Assembly: GCF_002261475.1 (NCBI RefSeq)
Contig: NZ_NEVN01000002.1
Span: 372,001-436,000 of the forward strand
Origin: Bordetella genomosp. 5
Lineage (GTDB): Bacteria > Pseudomonadota > Gammaproteobacteria > Burkholderiales > Burkholderiaceae_B
Direction of reading: 5' to 3'
Length of the DNA: 64,000 bases
Part shown: piece by piece, positions 37,342 to 46,570 of the stretch
Layout: the number at the start of each line of letters is the position of its first letter
Position numbering within the stretch: the stretch's first letter is position 1
Notes under the pieces: model-generated
Databases searched by the model: none
What the model was told of the DNA's origin: nothing
Seen by the model: only the letters and a program-made list of their open reading frames with translations
Translations under genes and position numbers: made by a program

Positions 37342-39648
37342 ATGAGTAGTGAGATCAATATCCGACGGCATCCCGACTTTCACGAGGCGCGGGAAGTGTG
37401 CCAAGCGTTGTTCGAAGATTCGTACGAATTCACGATCAAACTGATCAGATTGGAGTCACAAGGGTCTGTGGGTCAGGTGACGTATTCGCACGGAAGGCTG
37501 GCGGATCAAGTCAGGCAGTTCCCGAAGTGGAGGGCAGAGCAGTTGCAACCCTTCATGATGGTGGGGACGAGTGATGGCCAAGGTGTGGGATCCAGTAATG
37601 TGCTGGAAACGTGGGCAATCGCCGTCGACTTGGATCGCGACGTCGATATGTCCCAATGGGAGCAGGCGGCCTTTCGCCCTACGATCGCGATCAACACGTC
37701 TGACAACCGGCAGCACATGCTGTGGGTCCTCAAAGACTCGATCGACCGCGATACTCACCGGCAAGCCGCCCGTGCTCTGGCCTATCGACTCGACGGCGAT
37801 ATGTGCTTCGCTCACCAAGCCCAAGCAATACGGCTGCCTGGTTTCGTAAACGCGAAGCATGGGAACGAGGTCAGACTTTCAATGCTGAATTCGGGTCGCA
37901 CATACGACTACGCCAGACTGGCTGCTGCTTTTGATTTTGATCTGGTCAGGGCCACCGTACAGGCAACTGTTCCGTTCATAAGCAACACGCTCGCGATCAA
38001 GGTTAGGTCCAGCGACGAAACGAAAAAAAGGCTGGAGGACTTAAAGGACTCGCTGCGCCACATTTCATCGGATAGCTACGACGTGTGGTTCAAAGTCTTG
38101 GCGGCATTGCGACGAGCCGGCCCCGATGGGGAGAGCGTTGCGCGCGAGTGGTCGAAGAGTTCAAAGAAGTTCGATGAAAGTGCGTTCAGCAGGAAATGGA
38201 ATGACGTTGAGAAGGTAACTGGGATTAGCCCAGGCTCCATCTTCTTAATGGCCGCGCGTAATGGATGGCGCAATCCCGGGCATGACTCTCCCACGATCAA
38301 CATGCGACAACCAATCACCGAGCGAACTCTCGGCCGAATGCTGGCTCCTGTTATGGATAAGGAGTTCGCAGTGGCACGCTTGGGGCGAGGAGATAAGCAA
38401 ACGTTGCAAGCGCTGAAGTGGGACGGACACAAATACGCTGAGGTCGACCAGTTCGCATTCCGTCAGTGCGTGGAAGACTATTGCAAGCGACTATCCGTTG
38501 GAGATGATGAGGATGCTAGGCGAGCTCTTTCGGCTGCGATCGCGAAGCATACCGGTGACGTCCGGGCGTTAGATTCTTTGGGACGAAGCACGCTCGAATT
38601 CCTGCTTTCAAGGAGTGACTCTCTGCATGCCACGAAGTATCCCTACTTTCCTGTCGCCAATGGGATTTTGAACCTCCTGAGTGGTCAGCTTCTTCCTTCC
38701 CATTTGCGAGCAGTATCTCTGCGCCATAGTGCGGTAGTGTTCGATCCAAGTGCTGGAGCCCCTCGCTTTATACGCTTTCTTGAGGAGATATTTGAAGGTG
38801 ATCACGAGATCATCAGATTTCTATTGCGGCTCGTGGGCTGCATGCTTTTGGGGAAGCCAGTAGACCATGCATTCGTGATCTTTCATGGTCCACAAGGGAG
38901 AAATGGAAAATCGGTACTTGTAGAGGTGCTTGCCGCGATATTCGGTGACTTCGCAAGCAACGTCGGCGTAGCAACGATCATGGTCAAGAGCACCCTGACT
39001 GATGGTCCCACGTCGGCTCTGGCTCGACTGGAAGGCCGAAGGTTGGTGATCATCAATGAACCGAATGGGAAACACCAGTTAGACGCGGGCCTAGTCAAAC
39101 AATTGACGGGAGGTGATCGTATTACGGCTAGGCCTCTTTACGGCGCAGAGGTGGAGTTTCTGCCGGAGTTCGTTCCTATCATGGTAACCAACTTCATTCC
39201 CAAGATTCATGCTGCGGATGAAGCACTCTGGGCACGGATCAAGATCATCCGATTCATGCGGACCTTCTCGCCAGATGAGATTGATCTTGGGCTGAAGGAC
39301 AAGTTGCTGTCTGAACTCCCCGGCATTTTGAACATGTTCTTGGCTGGTGCGGCGGACTATCTTGAAGGAGGGTTGCGGCCTCCCTGCAAGGTTAGTTCGG
39401 CAGGCCAGGAGCAACGCAAGCTGGCGGATGGATTTGAGGCTTGGTTGGACGAACGTGCAATGCGTGGAGATTATGAGTGCCAGTTCAAGCCGCTTTATGA
39501 CGATTACGTCACATGGGCGAAGTTGAATTCCGACTTTGATCGCTTAAGTCAGAAGGAGTTTAAGGCCAAATTGGAGGGGCAATTCCGTTCTCGGAAGCAC
39601 CGCAACCACAAAATTATCTCTGGGATCACGTTGAACGACGCCGTTTAG
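37342..39648 (+). CDS. P4-type primase/helicase (RepB-like primase + SF3 helicase)
   Basis: The 768-residue replication protein has an archaeo-eukaryotic-type (RepB-like) primase domain at the N-terminus, with the acidic VDLDRD at about 95-100 and the DNRQHMLWVL histidine block at 121-130. A PriCT-like segment follows (about 243-300, SDSYDVWFKVLAALRRAG), then a D5-type superfamily 3 helicase with Walker A GPQGRNGKS at 516-524 and Walker B LVIINE. This arrangement initiates replication of P4-like elements. Canonical P4 alpha has a zinc-finger toprim primase instead, so this is a primase variant. It lies alone, followed by a small gene. Confidence 0.9.
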   Translation: MSSEINIRRHPDFHEAREVCQALFEDSYEFTIKLIRLESQGSVGQVTYSHGRLADQVRQFPKWRAEQLQPFMMVGTSDGQGVGSSNVLETWAIAVDLDRDVDMSQWEQAAFRPTIAINTSDNRQHMLWVLKDSIDRDTHRQAARALAYRLDGDMCFAHQAQAIRLPGFVNAKHGNEVRLSMLNSGRTYDYARLAAAFDFDLVRATVQATVPFISNTLAIKVRSSDETKKRLEDLKDSLRHISSDSYDVWFKVLAALRRAGPDGESVAREWSKSSKKFDESAFSRKWNDVEKVTGISPGSIFLMAARNGWRNPGHDSPTINMRQPITERTLGRMLAPVMDKEFAVARLGRGDKQTLQALKWDGHKYAEVDQFAFRQCVEDYCKRLSVGDDEDARRALSAAIAKHTGDVRALDSLGRSTLEFLLSRSDSLHATKYPYFPVANGILNLLSGQLLPSHLRAVSLRHSAVVFDPSAGAPRFIRFLEEIFEGDHEIIRFLLRLVGCMLLGKPVDHAFVIFHGPQGRNGKSVLVEVLAAIFGDFASNVGVATIMVKSTLTDGPTSALARLEGRRLVIINEPNGKHQLDAGLVKQLTGGDRITARPLYGAEVEFLPEFVPIMVTNFIPKIHAADEALWARIKIIRFMRTFSPDEIDLGLKDKLLSELPGILNMFLAGAADYLEGGLRPPCKVSSAGQEQRKLADGFEAWLDERAMRGDYECQFKPLYDDYVTWAKLNSDFDRLSQKEFKAKLEGQFRSRKHRNHKIISGITLNDAV

Positions 39649-39694
39649 GTCGGAGTGCTGACACCTTTTCATTGCTAACGAGAGAATACAGATT

Positions 39695-39934
39695 ATGAAT
39701 ATCGATCAAATCGTGGCGCAGCTGCGAGGCCTAGACTTTTTCATCCACCAAGTAAAAGTTATCCCTCATGGAGCGCAGATCGATCTTGGGTGTGGTGTGA
39801 AAATTTCCGTGTATAGGAACGGGACCGTAATGGCGCAAGGAAAGTTCGTTGATAGGCTGTCGCGTGTCGAGGGCATGCCGCTCCTTAGAAAAATTCTGCC
39901 GGCATCGACGGTGTGGGGAATCGGCGTGAAGTAA
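39695..39934 (+). CDS. Small protein resembling the RNase HIII N-terminal (TBP-like) domain
   Basis: This 79-residue protein has the segment GVKISVYRNGTVMAQGKF (about 34-51), which resembles the strand-turn-strand of the TBP-like N-terminal domain of RNase HIII (consensus like G-x-T-I-x-x-Y-x-S-G-K-x-x-x-Q-G). That domain binds nucleic-acid hybrids; here it would be free-standing, with no nuclease domain. It lies between the primase and Kiwa genes, 46 bases after the primase stop. The resemblance is short and needs confirming. Confidence 0.5.
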   Translation: MNIDQIVAQLRGLDFFIHQVKVIPHGAQIDLGCGVKISVYRNGTVMAQGKFVDRLSRVEGMPLLRKILPASTVWGIGVK

Positions 39935-40235
39935 ATTTGCATTCAATAACGACGGAAAATGGTTTCGGTCGGGGCTCCGTCCACAGGAGGGCGTCTTCCC
40001 CGGCCGGATCTACCAGGCTACGCTGGCCGCTTGCGCTTGCCATGATCGGGGAGTGTGTATTACTCTACTTCCTAAAGTAACGATAGGACACATTCAGTCC
40101 CGGCCACTCTTTCAGCAACGTTCCAAACTGTTGCGAACTGGTGATATCCGTCGATCATCTCTCGTGGTGCTATGGACGCTGAAGCTGGGCATCCTAGATT
40201 CATAGGGAAAACCATACTTACGATAGCGTCCTGGC
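39935..40235. other. Intergenic region upstream of the Kiwa genes
   Basis: No convincing gene is present. TTGCCA at about 40037 followed 15 bases later by TATTAC is a weak promoter candidate for the downstream pair. A 72-codon minus-strand frame (40072-40290) overlaps kwaA and was rejected. Confidence 0.45.
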
Positions 40236-40820
40236 ATGCAATTCCATCTTCTCCCCGGATTATTGGTCTTTCTTGGCTCATACTTGCCACTCGCGATTAT
40301 TCTCGCGATGCAAGATATTCCGGCTGAATGGTGGTCGCGCCCTCTTTGTTCGTTGGAAAATCTTAGCGCAGGCAAGTGCGACTTCATTCCATTTGAGAAT
40401 CCCGTTCTATCCCTGGCATTCCTCACAATTGCTGCGGTGGCCACAATTCTGGCCAAAGTGTCCCTCCAGAAGATTAAATACCCGTTCGTGGTCGAGGTAA
40501 AGCGCCTTAAGGCGACGCCAAACGAGATCATCAACTACACCTTTCCGTATGTGGTCTCCTTCATGGGCATTGCATATGGTGATCCCCAAAAACTGATCGG
40601 CTTTGGTGTCTTTCTACTTTGGATGTTTGCAATATCGCTAAAGTCAGGGCAGATTCTTATGAATCCGCTCTTGTTAATCTTTGGCTGGAAGTTGTATGAG
40701 GCAACGATCGTTATCAATAATGTGGAAAGAGATGTCCGCGTCTTGAAACACGGCGCTCTCGGTCTCGGAACCCACATGGCGCAGACCGTGCAGGATTTCT
40801 ACATACTCAGGGAAAAGTAG
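40236..40820 (+). CDS. kwaA: Kiwa defence membrane protein KwaA
   Basis: The 194-residue protein has about four hydrophobic membrane segments (residues 3-25, 57-77, 100-122, 125-160) and no enzymatic motif. Its size, topology and immediate linkage to a DUF4868 protein identify it as KwaA of the two-gene Kiwa anti-phage system, in which KwaA forms a membrane sensor that captures infecting phage and recruits KwaB. The stop codon abuts the kwaB ATG (TAGATG). Start choice is uncertain because no strong ribosome-binding sequence is seen. Confidence 0.78.
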   Translation: MQFHLLPGLLVFLGSYLPLAIILAMQDIPAEWWSRPLCSLENLSAGKCDFIPFENPVLSLAFLTIAAVATILAKVSLQKIKYPFVVEVKRLKATPNEIINYTFPYVVSFMGIAYGDPQKLIGFGVFLLWMFAISLKSGQILMNPLLLIFGWKLYEATIVINNVERDVRVLKHGALGLGTHMAQTVQDFYILREK

Positions 40821-41735
40821 ATGCAGCAGAATTTCGCTTCTCTTCGAGATTTTGACTTCGCTAATAGCGAAATTCATCTTTGGGTCTTCAAGCGAAGCAC
40901 GACCCTGCAGCGTTTCTCTGCCTTCTATGTACAAACCGACGAAGAGCTTGATTCCATACTGCTCGGCGTGGTGCAGGGCGAGGTGGACCGTATCACCGAA
41001 TGGGCGAATTACACATATCTTTCGGAGACAAACGAGAATAGCTGTCTCGCTGCTCCTATTGCTGGCAGTGATTTTGAGTTTCTGAAGGAGCGGGTGGATC
41101 GCCCCGAGCCCGAATGCCGAGTGCGTTCAATAAAGGACCTGAAAAATGCGGACGGATACGTCGTCAAATTTGTGCGCAATAATCAGACGGTATACGCGGT
41201 AAAGAAAACGGCAAAAAACTGGAAGGCCTCTTATCTAAAAACTCACATCAATATTATTTTTCGGGATGGTGAGTTGTCGGCTGCTGAGGATAACGGCTTT
41301 GCAATCGAGAAATACTTCGACTTCTATGCCTTTGATCAGACGCTTTTCATCGCCAGAAAACGTGCATTTGAATCTGCCATGGAGCATCGTGCTTCCTACG
41401 CGCAGGCCTTTGTCGATCTTCGACAAAACGCCGGCTTCTCGGCACTATTTACCGACATGCAACCGATCGTTGACTACGTGGGGACAAACTCGATCCAGTT
41501 GAGACGCATGGCAAGGGTTGAAGAGCGTTCCTTGTTTAATAGGCAAGGATTTCTTGCCGCCGTCCAGACAGTAAGCGCTAGGCGGGGATGGGGGCTCAAC
41601 TTCCATCCCGTGACAAATCAGCTTATCCCGTGTGATCAAACGATCAAGGCGATCATACAAGTTCTCTTGGATCATCGGCTACTGAGCGAGGTGACCGATC
41701 TGATCTATGACGTCCCGGACGCAACGCAACTGTGA
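40821..41735 (+). CDS. kwaB: Kiwa defence protein KwaB (DUF4868)
   Basis: The 304-residue product matches DUF4868: TVYAVKKTAKNW, the IEKYFDFYAFDQTLFIARKRAFE segment and the C-terminal LRRMARVEE...NQLIPCDQTIKAIIQVLLDHRLLSE block. KwaB is the cytoplasmic DNA-binding effector of Kiwa that acts with KwaA against phage replication and transcription. It starts at the base after the kwaA stop codon, so the two genes are translationally coupled. Its base composition is AT-rich compared with the chromosome. Confidence 0.8.
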   Translation: MQQNFASLRDFDFANSEIHLWVFKRSTTLQRFSAFYVQTDEELDSILLGVVQGEVDRITEWANYTYLSETNENSCLAAPIAGSDFEFLKERVDRPEPECRVRSIKDLKNADGYVVKFVRNNQTVYAVKKTAKNWKASYLKTHINIIFRDGELSAAEDNGFAIEKYFDFYAFDQTLFIARKRAFESAMEHRASYAQAFVDLRQNAGFSALFTDMQPIVDYVGTNSIQLRRMARVEERSLFNRQGFLAAVQTVSARRGWGLNFHPVTNQLIPCDQTIKAIIQVLLDHRLLSEVTDLIYDVPDATQL

Positions 41736-41772
41736 TGCCGGCCCGTCTAAGGGGGCCTCGTTTCAGCTGTCG

Positions 41773-42057
41773 CTACACTGCCTGTCCGGAGAACCGCGTG
41801 TCGATAAAGCCTTTCACATTTATTGAAACGTAGAAGCGTTCTTTGAAAACGCTTACGTCCACTTTTTCATGCGTGCTGATACAGTGATCCAACGCCGCAT
41901 TAAGCTTTTCCTCAATATCCAGAACGGTGGGGTAAAGCTGGTCGGGAGTAAGCTGGAATCTGTATGGTTTTTGGAGTTCGGTCTCGATTACAACGCCAAC
42001 CCACTCGCCGGAAGGGGCAATTTCAACCTTGTAAGACTTTACTTGATGCTTCGCCAT
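41773..42057 (-). CDS. Small hypothetical protein (94 aa)
   Basis: A 94-residue soluble protein beginning MAKHQVKSYKVEIAPSGEWVGVVIETELQKPYRFQLTPDQL, apparently of mixed alpha/beta type. It is convergent with kwaB (37-base gap) and lies downstream of the ABC-3C operon in the same direction. I do not recognise the family; a regulatory or antitoxin-like role would be a guess. Confidence 0.5.
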   Translation of the reverse strand: MAKHQVKSYKVEIAPSGEWVGVVIETELQKPYRFQLTPDQLYPTVLDIEEKLNAALDHCISTHEKVDVSVFKERFYVSINVKGFIDTRFSGQAV

Positions 42058-42373
42058 TTTAATGTTTATCCTATTGGCCCCATCCGGGCTCCATTGACTT
42101 GAATTATGGGTTGAGGGGTTTTAAAGAGCAAGAGAGATCGTCTCGTTTTTTGGGGTGCTATTTAAACAACCTTCGCTCTAGCGGCGCCGTTTGTCGAAAT
42201 GACCGCTTTGTGGTGTGTGGGCAGCTGTTTGAAAGCAATAATCGGGTTTGGTTTTTGAGTAGCGATAATGGTGTGTTTTCGCTAGTTGATAACGGTTTGT
42301 GAGCCCGGCCCCGTGAATGGTTTTGCTTTGGATTTCGTCTGAAGTGGCGCGAAATCCAGTACGACTGCGATAT
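42058..42373. other. AT-rich gap between the 94-aa gene and the ABC-3C ATPase gene
   Basis: A 67-codon plus-strand frame (42099-42302, MNYGLRGFKEQERSS) is open here but has no ribosome-binding sequence and no recognisable features; it is left uncalled. Nothing else is seen. Confidence 0.4.
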
Positions 42374-44341
42374 CTAGGAGCGTGCCTTGACCCATGTCTC
42401 CGGCACAAGACCTTTGCCACGCCACTCTTCGACAAGGTGAACGTTGTTAAGCCCTCCCCAAACTTCCTCGTTCGCATGATCTAGCACGATGATTTGGAGG
42501 CGCCCCGTTGTCTTCTTAATGATGCCGTCAAATAGCGCGAACACCTTTCTGACAGCGACAATATCTTCGTTTTGCCAAGTTGGATCGAGTTCCTCTTCGG
42601 TATTTTTTCGGGCGCTGCGCGCCGGAAAGTAAACTTGACTCGGCTGGTCATAGATTAGCAATGCGGGAACTGGGTGCTGAGGCGAGCGCAAGAAGTACCC
42701 TTGCAACGCAAGACTGAGGGCAATGTGATATGCCAACCAGTTCGCGCCGCTGCCAATTTCCCAGAGGAAGTCGTCTCGCGTTTCTCGGATGACTCTCACG
42801 GTCAGATCTTGGATAACAAGTCGGATTGGTGCGTCGGGCCACTCACCGTCAAGCTGCGGAATTAGCCTGCCGGAGATGGCCTGGATGGTATCGAGCGCGT
42901 TCTCCAGCTTCCGGCCGATTTCATGCTCGGACACCAGCTTGGCCAGCCTTTCGATCTCGGTCTTCAGCGTCGAAATTTCTTGGTTCAACTCTGAGGAAGT
43001 GTCAGCCATGTCGTAGAGTCTGAGAGCCTCTTGCAACCGGCCCAGGAACCGGGAAATCTCCTCGCTGCGGCTGGCGACCTTCCTCGCGTCAGCAGACTGC
43101 CCCTCCAAGGTATGAATCTCCGCCCGCACGGCAGCTAGGTCGCTAAGCACGGTGTCGACCAATTCGCGCTGGCGCAGCGTCTCCCTTCCGAGCGATTCCG
43201 CAACTTCTGGATATGACCGCAGCCGCAACTCAATGCCATCCAGCGTTTGGCACAACTGATCGATTCGCGCACGACCGGCTTCACTTGGTTCAAGCACCGC
43301 AGAGGGATGCTCTGACGCAAGGTCTCTAATCCATGTAGACAAGTTCAAACGGTCGCGCTGAATGTGCAGACCATCACGATACTCATCACTGCTTTCGTCA
43401 AGACGGCGCAGTTCATGAAGACGCTGACGGGACTGACTAAGGGTCATCGTGAGTTTCGTCTCCACGGCGCGCAGCTCGGTGACTCTGCTCATAATGACGT
43501 CCATCGCCGCTAACGACGTCGTTGCGGCTTGAACGTCTCCGCTCAGAGCTTGTCGGAGTAGATCGACAGTCGTAGGCCAATCATCAGGCACCATTGTATG
43601 TGCCGGCAAAAGTCCATACTCAATTGCCAGGCGGGCCCAAGCAAACCCTTCCCGCTGCCACGCGGCGCCCGTGTCCTGCCGTGCTTTCAATTCCCCCTCC
43701 TTGCGGCGGAGAACCCGAGACAGCCGATCGAGTTCATGTCGCGCGTGTAGAAGTTCGGGGCTTATCGCGCCGAGAACATACGGGAATATCGTCTTTAGCT
43801 TCTCACGATGTTCCGTAGTGTCCGCCTTGAAGAACAGCACATCGGGATTTGCAACGATGTTTTGAGGTTGGAACAGGAAGGCCATTAAGTCGCGGAAGCT
43901 CACGCGCGACTTGAATCGCTCATCAGTCCCAGGATCAAACTGCAGGCTAGACAAGCCCGCGAGCCTGTTCAAGACAGCCTTCACATAGTCGACGTTCTGA
44001 TTCTTCTCCGTGATGACGGAAGGGATCTCAACGGCAGGGCCCTCTAGGAGCAGCATTTCGCCAGATGCCTTGTGGCCACCCGGCTCCCGTCGAGCGAGCA
44101 GCTTTTGCCCTTCAAGGGTATCGACCACCACGCCAAACCAGGAACACGTCTCTCTGATAACGCCTACGGGAATGGCACACTTATCTGATCCCAGGCAATA
44201 GTCAATAATCGGAATGACCGACGATTTCCCAGTCTTCGATGCGCCGCTAATGACATTGACCTTGCCAGTTTTGAATTCGACTACCCTCGGTTCACCGCCG
44301 ACACGCGGCCAAAGGATGACTTTTAAAAGTTGGAAGTGCAT
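42374..44341 (-). CDS. SMC-like ATPase of an ABC-3C system (DUF3732)
   Basis: The 655-residue protein has an N-terminal Walker A GASKTGKS (33-40) and the typical continuation SSVIPIIDYCLGSDKCAIPVGVI, a long central coiled-coil region (about 215-480) and a C-terminal Walker B-like LLIYDQPSQVYFP with a LDHANEE segment. This is DUF3732, the ATPase of many ABC-three-component (ABC-3C) conflict systems. Its start overlaps the stop codon of the middle-component gene (TAATG), so it is the third gene of a coupled operon. It probably senses invading DNA or repair intermediates and licenses the effector. Confidence 0.82.
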   Translation of the reverse strand: MHFQLLKVILWPRVGGEPRVVEFKTGKVNVISGASKTGKSSVIPIIDYCLGSDKCAIPVGVIRETCSWFGVVVDTLEGQKLLARREPGGHKASGEMLLLEGPAVEIPSVITEKNQNVDYVKAVLNRLAGLSSLQFDPGTDERFKSRVSFRDLMAFLFQPQNIVANPDVLFFKADTTEHREKLKTIFPYVLGAISPELLHARHELDRLSRVLRRKEGELKARQDTGAAWQREGFAWARLAIEYGLLPAHTMVPDDWPTTVDLLRQALSGDVQAATTSLAAMDVIMSRVTELRAVETKLTMTLSQSRQRLHELRRLDESSDEYRDGLHIQRDRLNLSTWIRDLASEHPSAVLEPSEAGRARIDQLCQTLDGIELRLRSYPEVAESLGRETLRQRELVDTVLSDLAAVRAEIHTLEGQSADARKVASRSEEISRFLGRLQEALRLYDMADTSSELNQEISTLKTEIERLAKLVSEHEIGRKLENALDTIQAISGRLIPQLDGEWPDAPIRLVIQDLTVRVIRETRDDFLWEIGSGANWLAYHIALSLALQGYFLRSPQHPVPALLIYDQPSQVYFPARSARKNTEEELDPTWQNEDIVAVRKVFALFDGIIKKTTGRLQIIVLDHANEEVWGGLNNVHLVEEWRGKGLVPETWVKARS

Positions 44342-44850
44342 TAGAAGTCTACTCTTAACGTGTGGGCCACCTGTTGATCCGTCAGGCCGGCGAACCAGTA
44401 GCCGATCTTTTCGCAGGCGGGTGCGATTCGCCGGATTCGTTCAGGAAGCGTCGGAGGCTGCACGTGATGGTGCGGGCTGAATGCCCGGACCGTCGCGGTA
44501 ATTGGCTCGATCCGAACGAGGAGCGACTGTTCGGCAACGATGAGCGATCCAAGCGTCAATTTTCGAAGAGCGATGGTGCGCCCGTGAACCGCCAACAAGT
44601 TCTCTCGCTGCTCGCCAAGCTTGCCGGCCAAGAGATGCAAACCAGAAGCTTTTTGCGTGCTCAACACCATGGCGAGGGTTGGCGCGTGAAGGATCATTGG
44701 TAAGAGCAGGAACACCAGAGGGAAGGTCACGGATTGTTCATTACGTTCCTGAAAACCTAGGCAGAATCGCCAGATAGCGTATGCGCCGAGAGCTTCGTTT
44801 TGGACGATCGCTGCTTCGCTGAGGCGTACCGCATGGGCGCGGTTCATCAT
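44341..44850 (-). CDS. ABC-3C middle component
   Basis: The 169-residue protein has the middle-component pattern: an N-terminal NEALGAYAIWRFCLGFQE helix followed by the hydrophobic FPLVFLLLPMILHAPTLAMVL block, and a helical C-terminal half (RIRRIAPACEKIGYWFAGLTDQQVAHTL). In ABC-3C systems this component links the ATPase to the effector. It overlaps the effector stop by four bases (ATGA) and the ATPase start by one base. Family assignment rests on the pattern and the context. Confidence 0.75.
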   Translation of the reverse strand: MMNRAHAVRLSEAAIVQNEALGAYAIWRFCLGFQERNEQSVTFPLVFLLLPMILHAPTLAMVLSTQKASGLHLLAGKLGEQRENLLAVHGRTIALRKLTLGSLIVAEQSLLVRIEPITATVRAFSPHHHVQPPTLPERIRRIAPACEKIGYWFAGLTDQQVAHTLRVDF

Positions 44851-46022
44851 TTCTCGTCCCCCTCATTTAGAAGATTCAGGTGATCCGGATGCCACCCCAG
44901 TCTTCGTCTATCGGCCAAGTCGTTAAAGCTACCATGGGTGAAATGACCGGGCACTGCGCGGCCGTCCAGCGGGAGGTCCATAGCAGCACAGCGGCTGTAG
45001 ACGACCCGACCTTGTGCGTCCTCGGGTTTCTCTGCGTAAGTCTCTTGCACCTCGCTCAGCGTGGCGTCGTGCTTGCGTAGCAAAGTGTCTTCCCAGTCTT
45101 CAAAGGTGCCGTCGAAGACGAGGCCTTGGTCCGCCCATTTCACCTTGTCTCCGGACGTGCGCATCAGGTCACTGGCCGCTCGAAGCTGCTGCTCTTCGGA
45201 CGCCGCTATCAACTGCAGTTGTCGCGCGAAGACAGGGCGATTTGTTAGTAGCGCCTTCGTGACATCTTTAGATGGTGCCGGTGTAAAGGTTGGCAGATAG
45301 CCTGACATGTTGTTTTGTTGGACAAAGGCGTGGAAGTTCCTACGGAACTCCGCAACATTCACCACTGCCGGGGACTTTCTGCGAATGCACTTGTCGGCTG
45401 CCTCCTTGGCTTGGCCGATCGCCGAGGCGCAAATAACGTCTAGCGAAATCTCTGGGACCGTAGGTCTCAATAGGGTGCGAAGAGGCTCCAATGGGTCGGC
45501 ATCAGTCGCATAGATAGTGGTTTTTCCCACTACTGATAAACGCAGTGTGTCCGACGCGTCGAGGAACTTCTGAATGTGCGCTATGCACTTAGGTGGGATG
45601 GGCCGTTTATTAAGCTTGTCCTTGACTTGCTTGACCAGTGCTGCGATAGCTTTGGCGTCAAGCGCAGCATGCATTGACGCGCTCAGCTTGCCGAGCTTTG
45701 CCGGCGTCACATAGAGCTGGAAAGAGGTTTTCGGTCCAGACACTTTTTGTGTTTCGACCGCATCTAACCAATTGGCAACTGTCTTCCACAAATCATCGGA
45801 CCAGTCGGAAATCGGGTTGTGCGCTAGGGCGCTCTTGCACTGTTCCAACAGTAGCGTGCCGTCTGCGTAGTGGACGGCAACATCATCGAGGTACTCAAGT
45901 GACACGCTCGAGTCATGCGGGCTGCTCAGGAGGTGATAACACATCCTGACGGGCTGCAATGCAAAGCCGAGGTAAGGACCGGCGGCGGCGTGCTTTATTA
46001 CAAGGGGCGCCGTTTGAGTCAT
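44847..46022 (-). CDS. ABC-3C effector with REase-like nuclease domain
   Basis: The 391-residue first gene of the operon has an N-terminal segment SLEYLDDVAVHYADGTLLLEQCKSAL (about 41-65), with acidic residues at 46-47 and an E-Q-x-K at 60-63. This resembles the D...(E/Q)xK core of restriction-endonuclease-fold proteins such as the dsDNA nuclease (DUF4297/Cap4) group. The remainder is helical with a conserved-looking C-terminus (GRAVPGHFTHGSFNDLADRRRLGWHP), probably the ABC-3C C-terminal domain. The nuclease call is a short-motif inference; the effector position in the operon is strong support. Confidence 0.68.
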   Translation of the reverse strand: MTQTAPLVIKHAAAGPYLGFALQPVRMCYHLLSSPHDSSVSLEYLDDVAVHYADGTLLLEQCKSALAHNPISDWSDDLWKTVANWLDAVETQKVSGPKTSFQLYVTPAKLGKLSASMHAALDAKAIAALVKQVKDKLNKRPIPPKCIAHIQKFLDASDTLRLSVVGKTTIYATDADPLEPLRTLLRPTVPEISLDVICASAIGQAKEAADKCIRRKSPAVVNVAEFRRNFHAFVQQNNMSGYLPTFTPAPSKDVTKALLTNRPVFARQLQLIAASEEQQLRAASDLMRTSGDKVKWADQGLVFDGTFEDWEDTLLRKHDATLSEVQETYAEKPEDAQGRVVYSRCAAMDLPLDGRAVPGHFTHGSFNDLADRRRLGWHPDHLNLLNEGDEK

Positions 46023-46570
46023 TGGACCGGCCTAGTGATCGATCTCGATGACGAGCATAGGCTGTGAATAGCGTATTTCATGCCCTCTCCCTCTGCTTGG
46101 TGTGGCTAACTAAGAGGTAGCCGATTCACATCTAGTTACTATGTTAGCTGAGTTTGGAGACGATAGGTGTGAGGCGTCCTGGGCGATTCAACTAAGAATT
46201 TTTGGATTCCGTGGTGAGCTTCTATGGCCATTCACGGGAAAACCTGCGAATTTCGCGTGCATGAAACCAGTCTTTGTGTGGCTCGAGACCGAGTGCGAGG
46301 CGGAGCTACGACTTTTGCTGGCTGCCACTCGACCGAATATATGCGTTGCAACGTTTCTTTCTGTACGGCGGGTAGCGACGTCATCAGCTCGCAACGCTAG
46401 ACCGCGAATGAGCCGTTTGAGGGAGCTCAAGTTGCTCTGCTTTGTCCGCTTTCCTGTGTGGCCATACGGGCCTTAACTTGTCGTAGAGCGCAATTCGAGT
46501 GGTAATGTATTATCTATGACTTGGTGTTGCTGTTGGAAATTAAATATATCAAACTTGCTGAGGAGACGCT
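46023..46570. other. Long gap between divergent ABC-3C and PRTase/SLOG operons
   Basis: About 550 bases with the promoters of both operons. Small frames on either strand (46141-46476 plus, 46188-46430 minus) lack ribosome-binding sites or recognisable features and are not called. The plus-strand end is AT-rich (AAATTAAATATATCAAAC) and ends in AGGAGACGCTGTG, the ribosome-binding site and GTG start of the next gene. Confidence 0.45.

Noticed and set aside
40072-40290. A 72-codon minus-strand frame containing EMIDGYHQF, faintly ParB-like
   Set aside because: Overlaps the start of kwaA antisense, lacks a ribosome-binding site and has only a few suggestive residues.
46141-46476. A 111-codon plus-strand frame in the gap between the ABC-3C and PRTase operons
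   Set aside because: No ribosome-binding sequence, no domain, Arg/Cys-rich composition; a minus-strand frame over the same bases is equally plausible, so neither is called.
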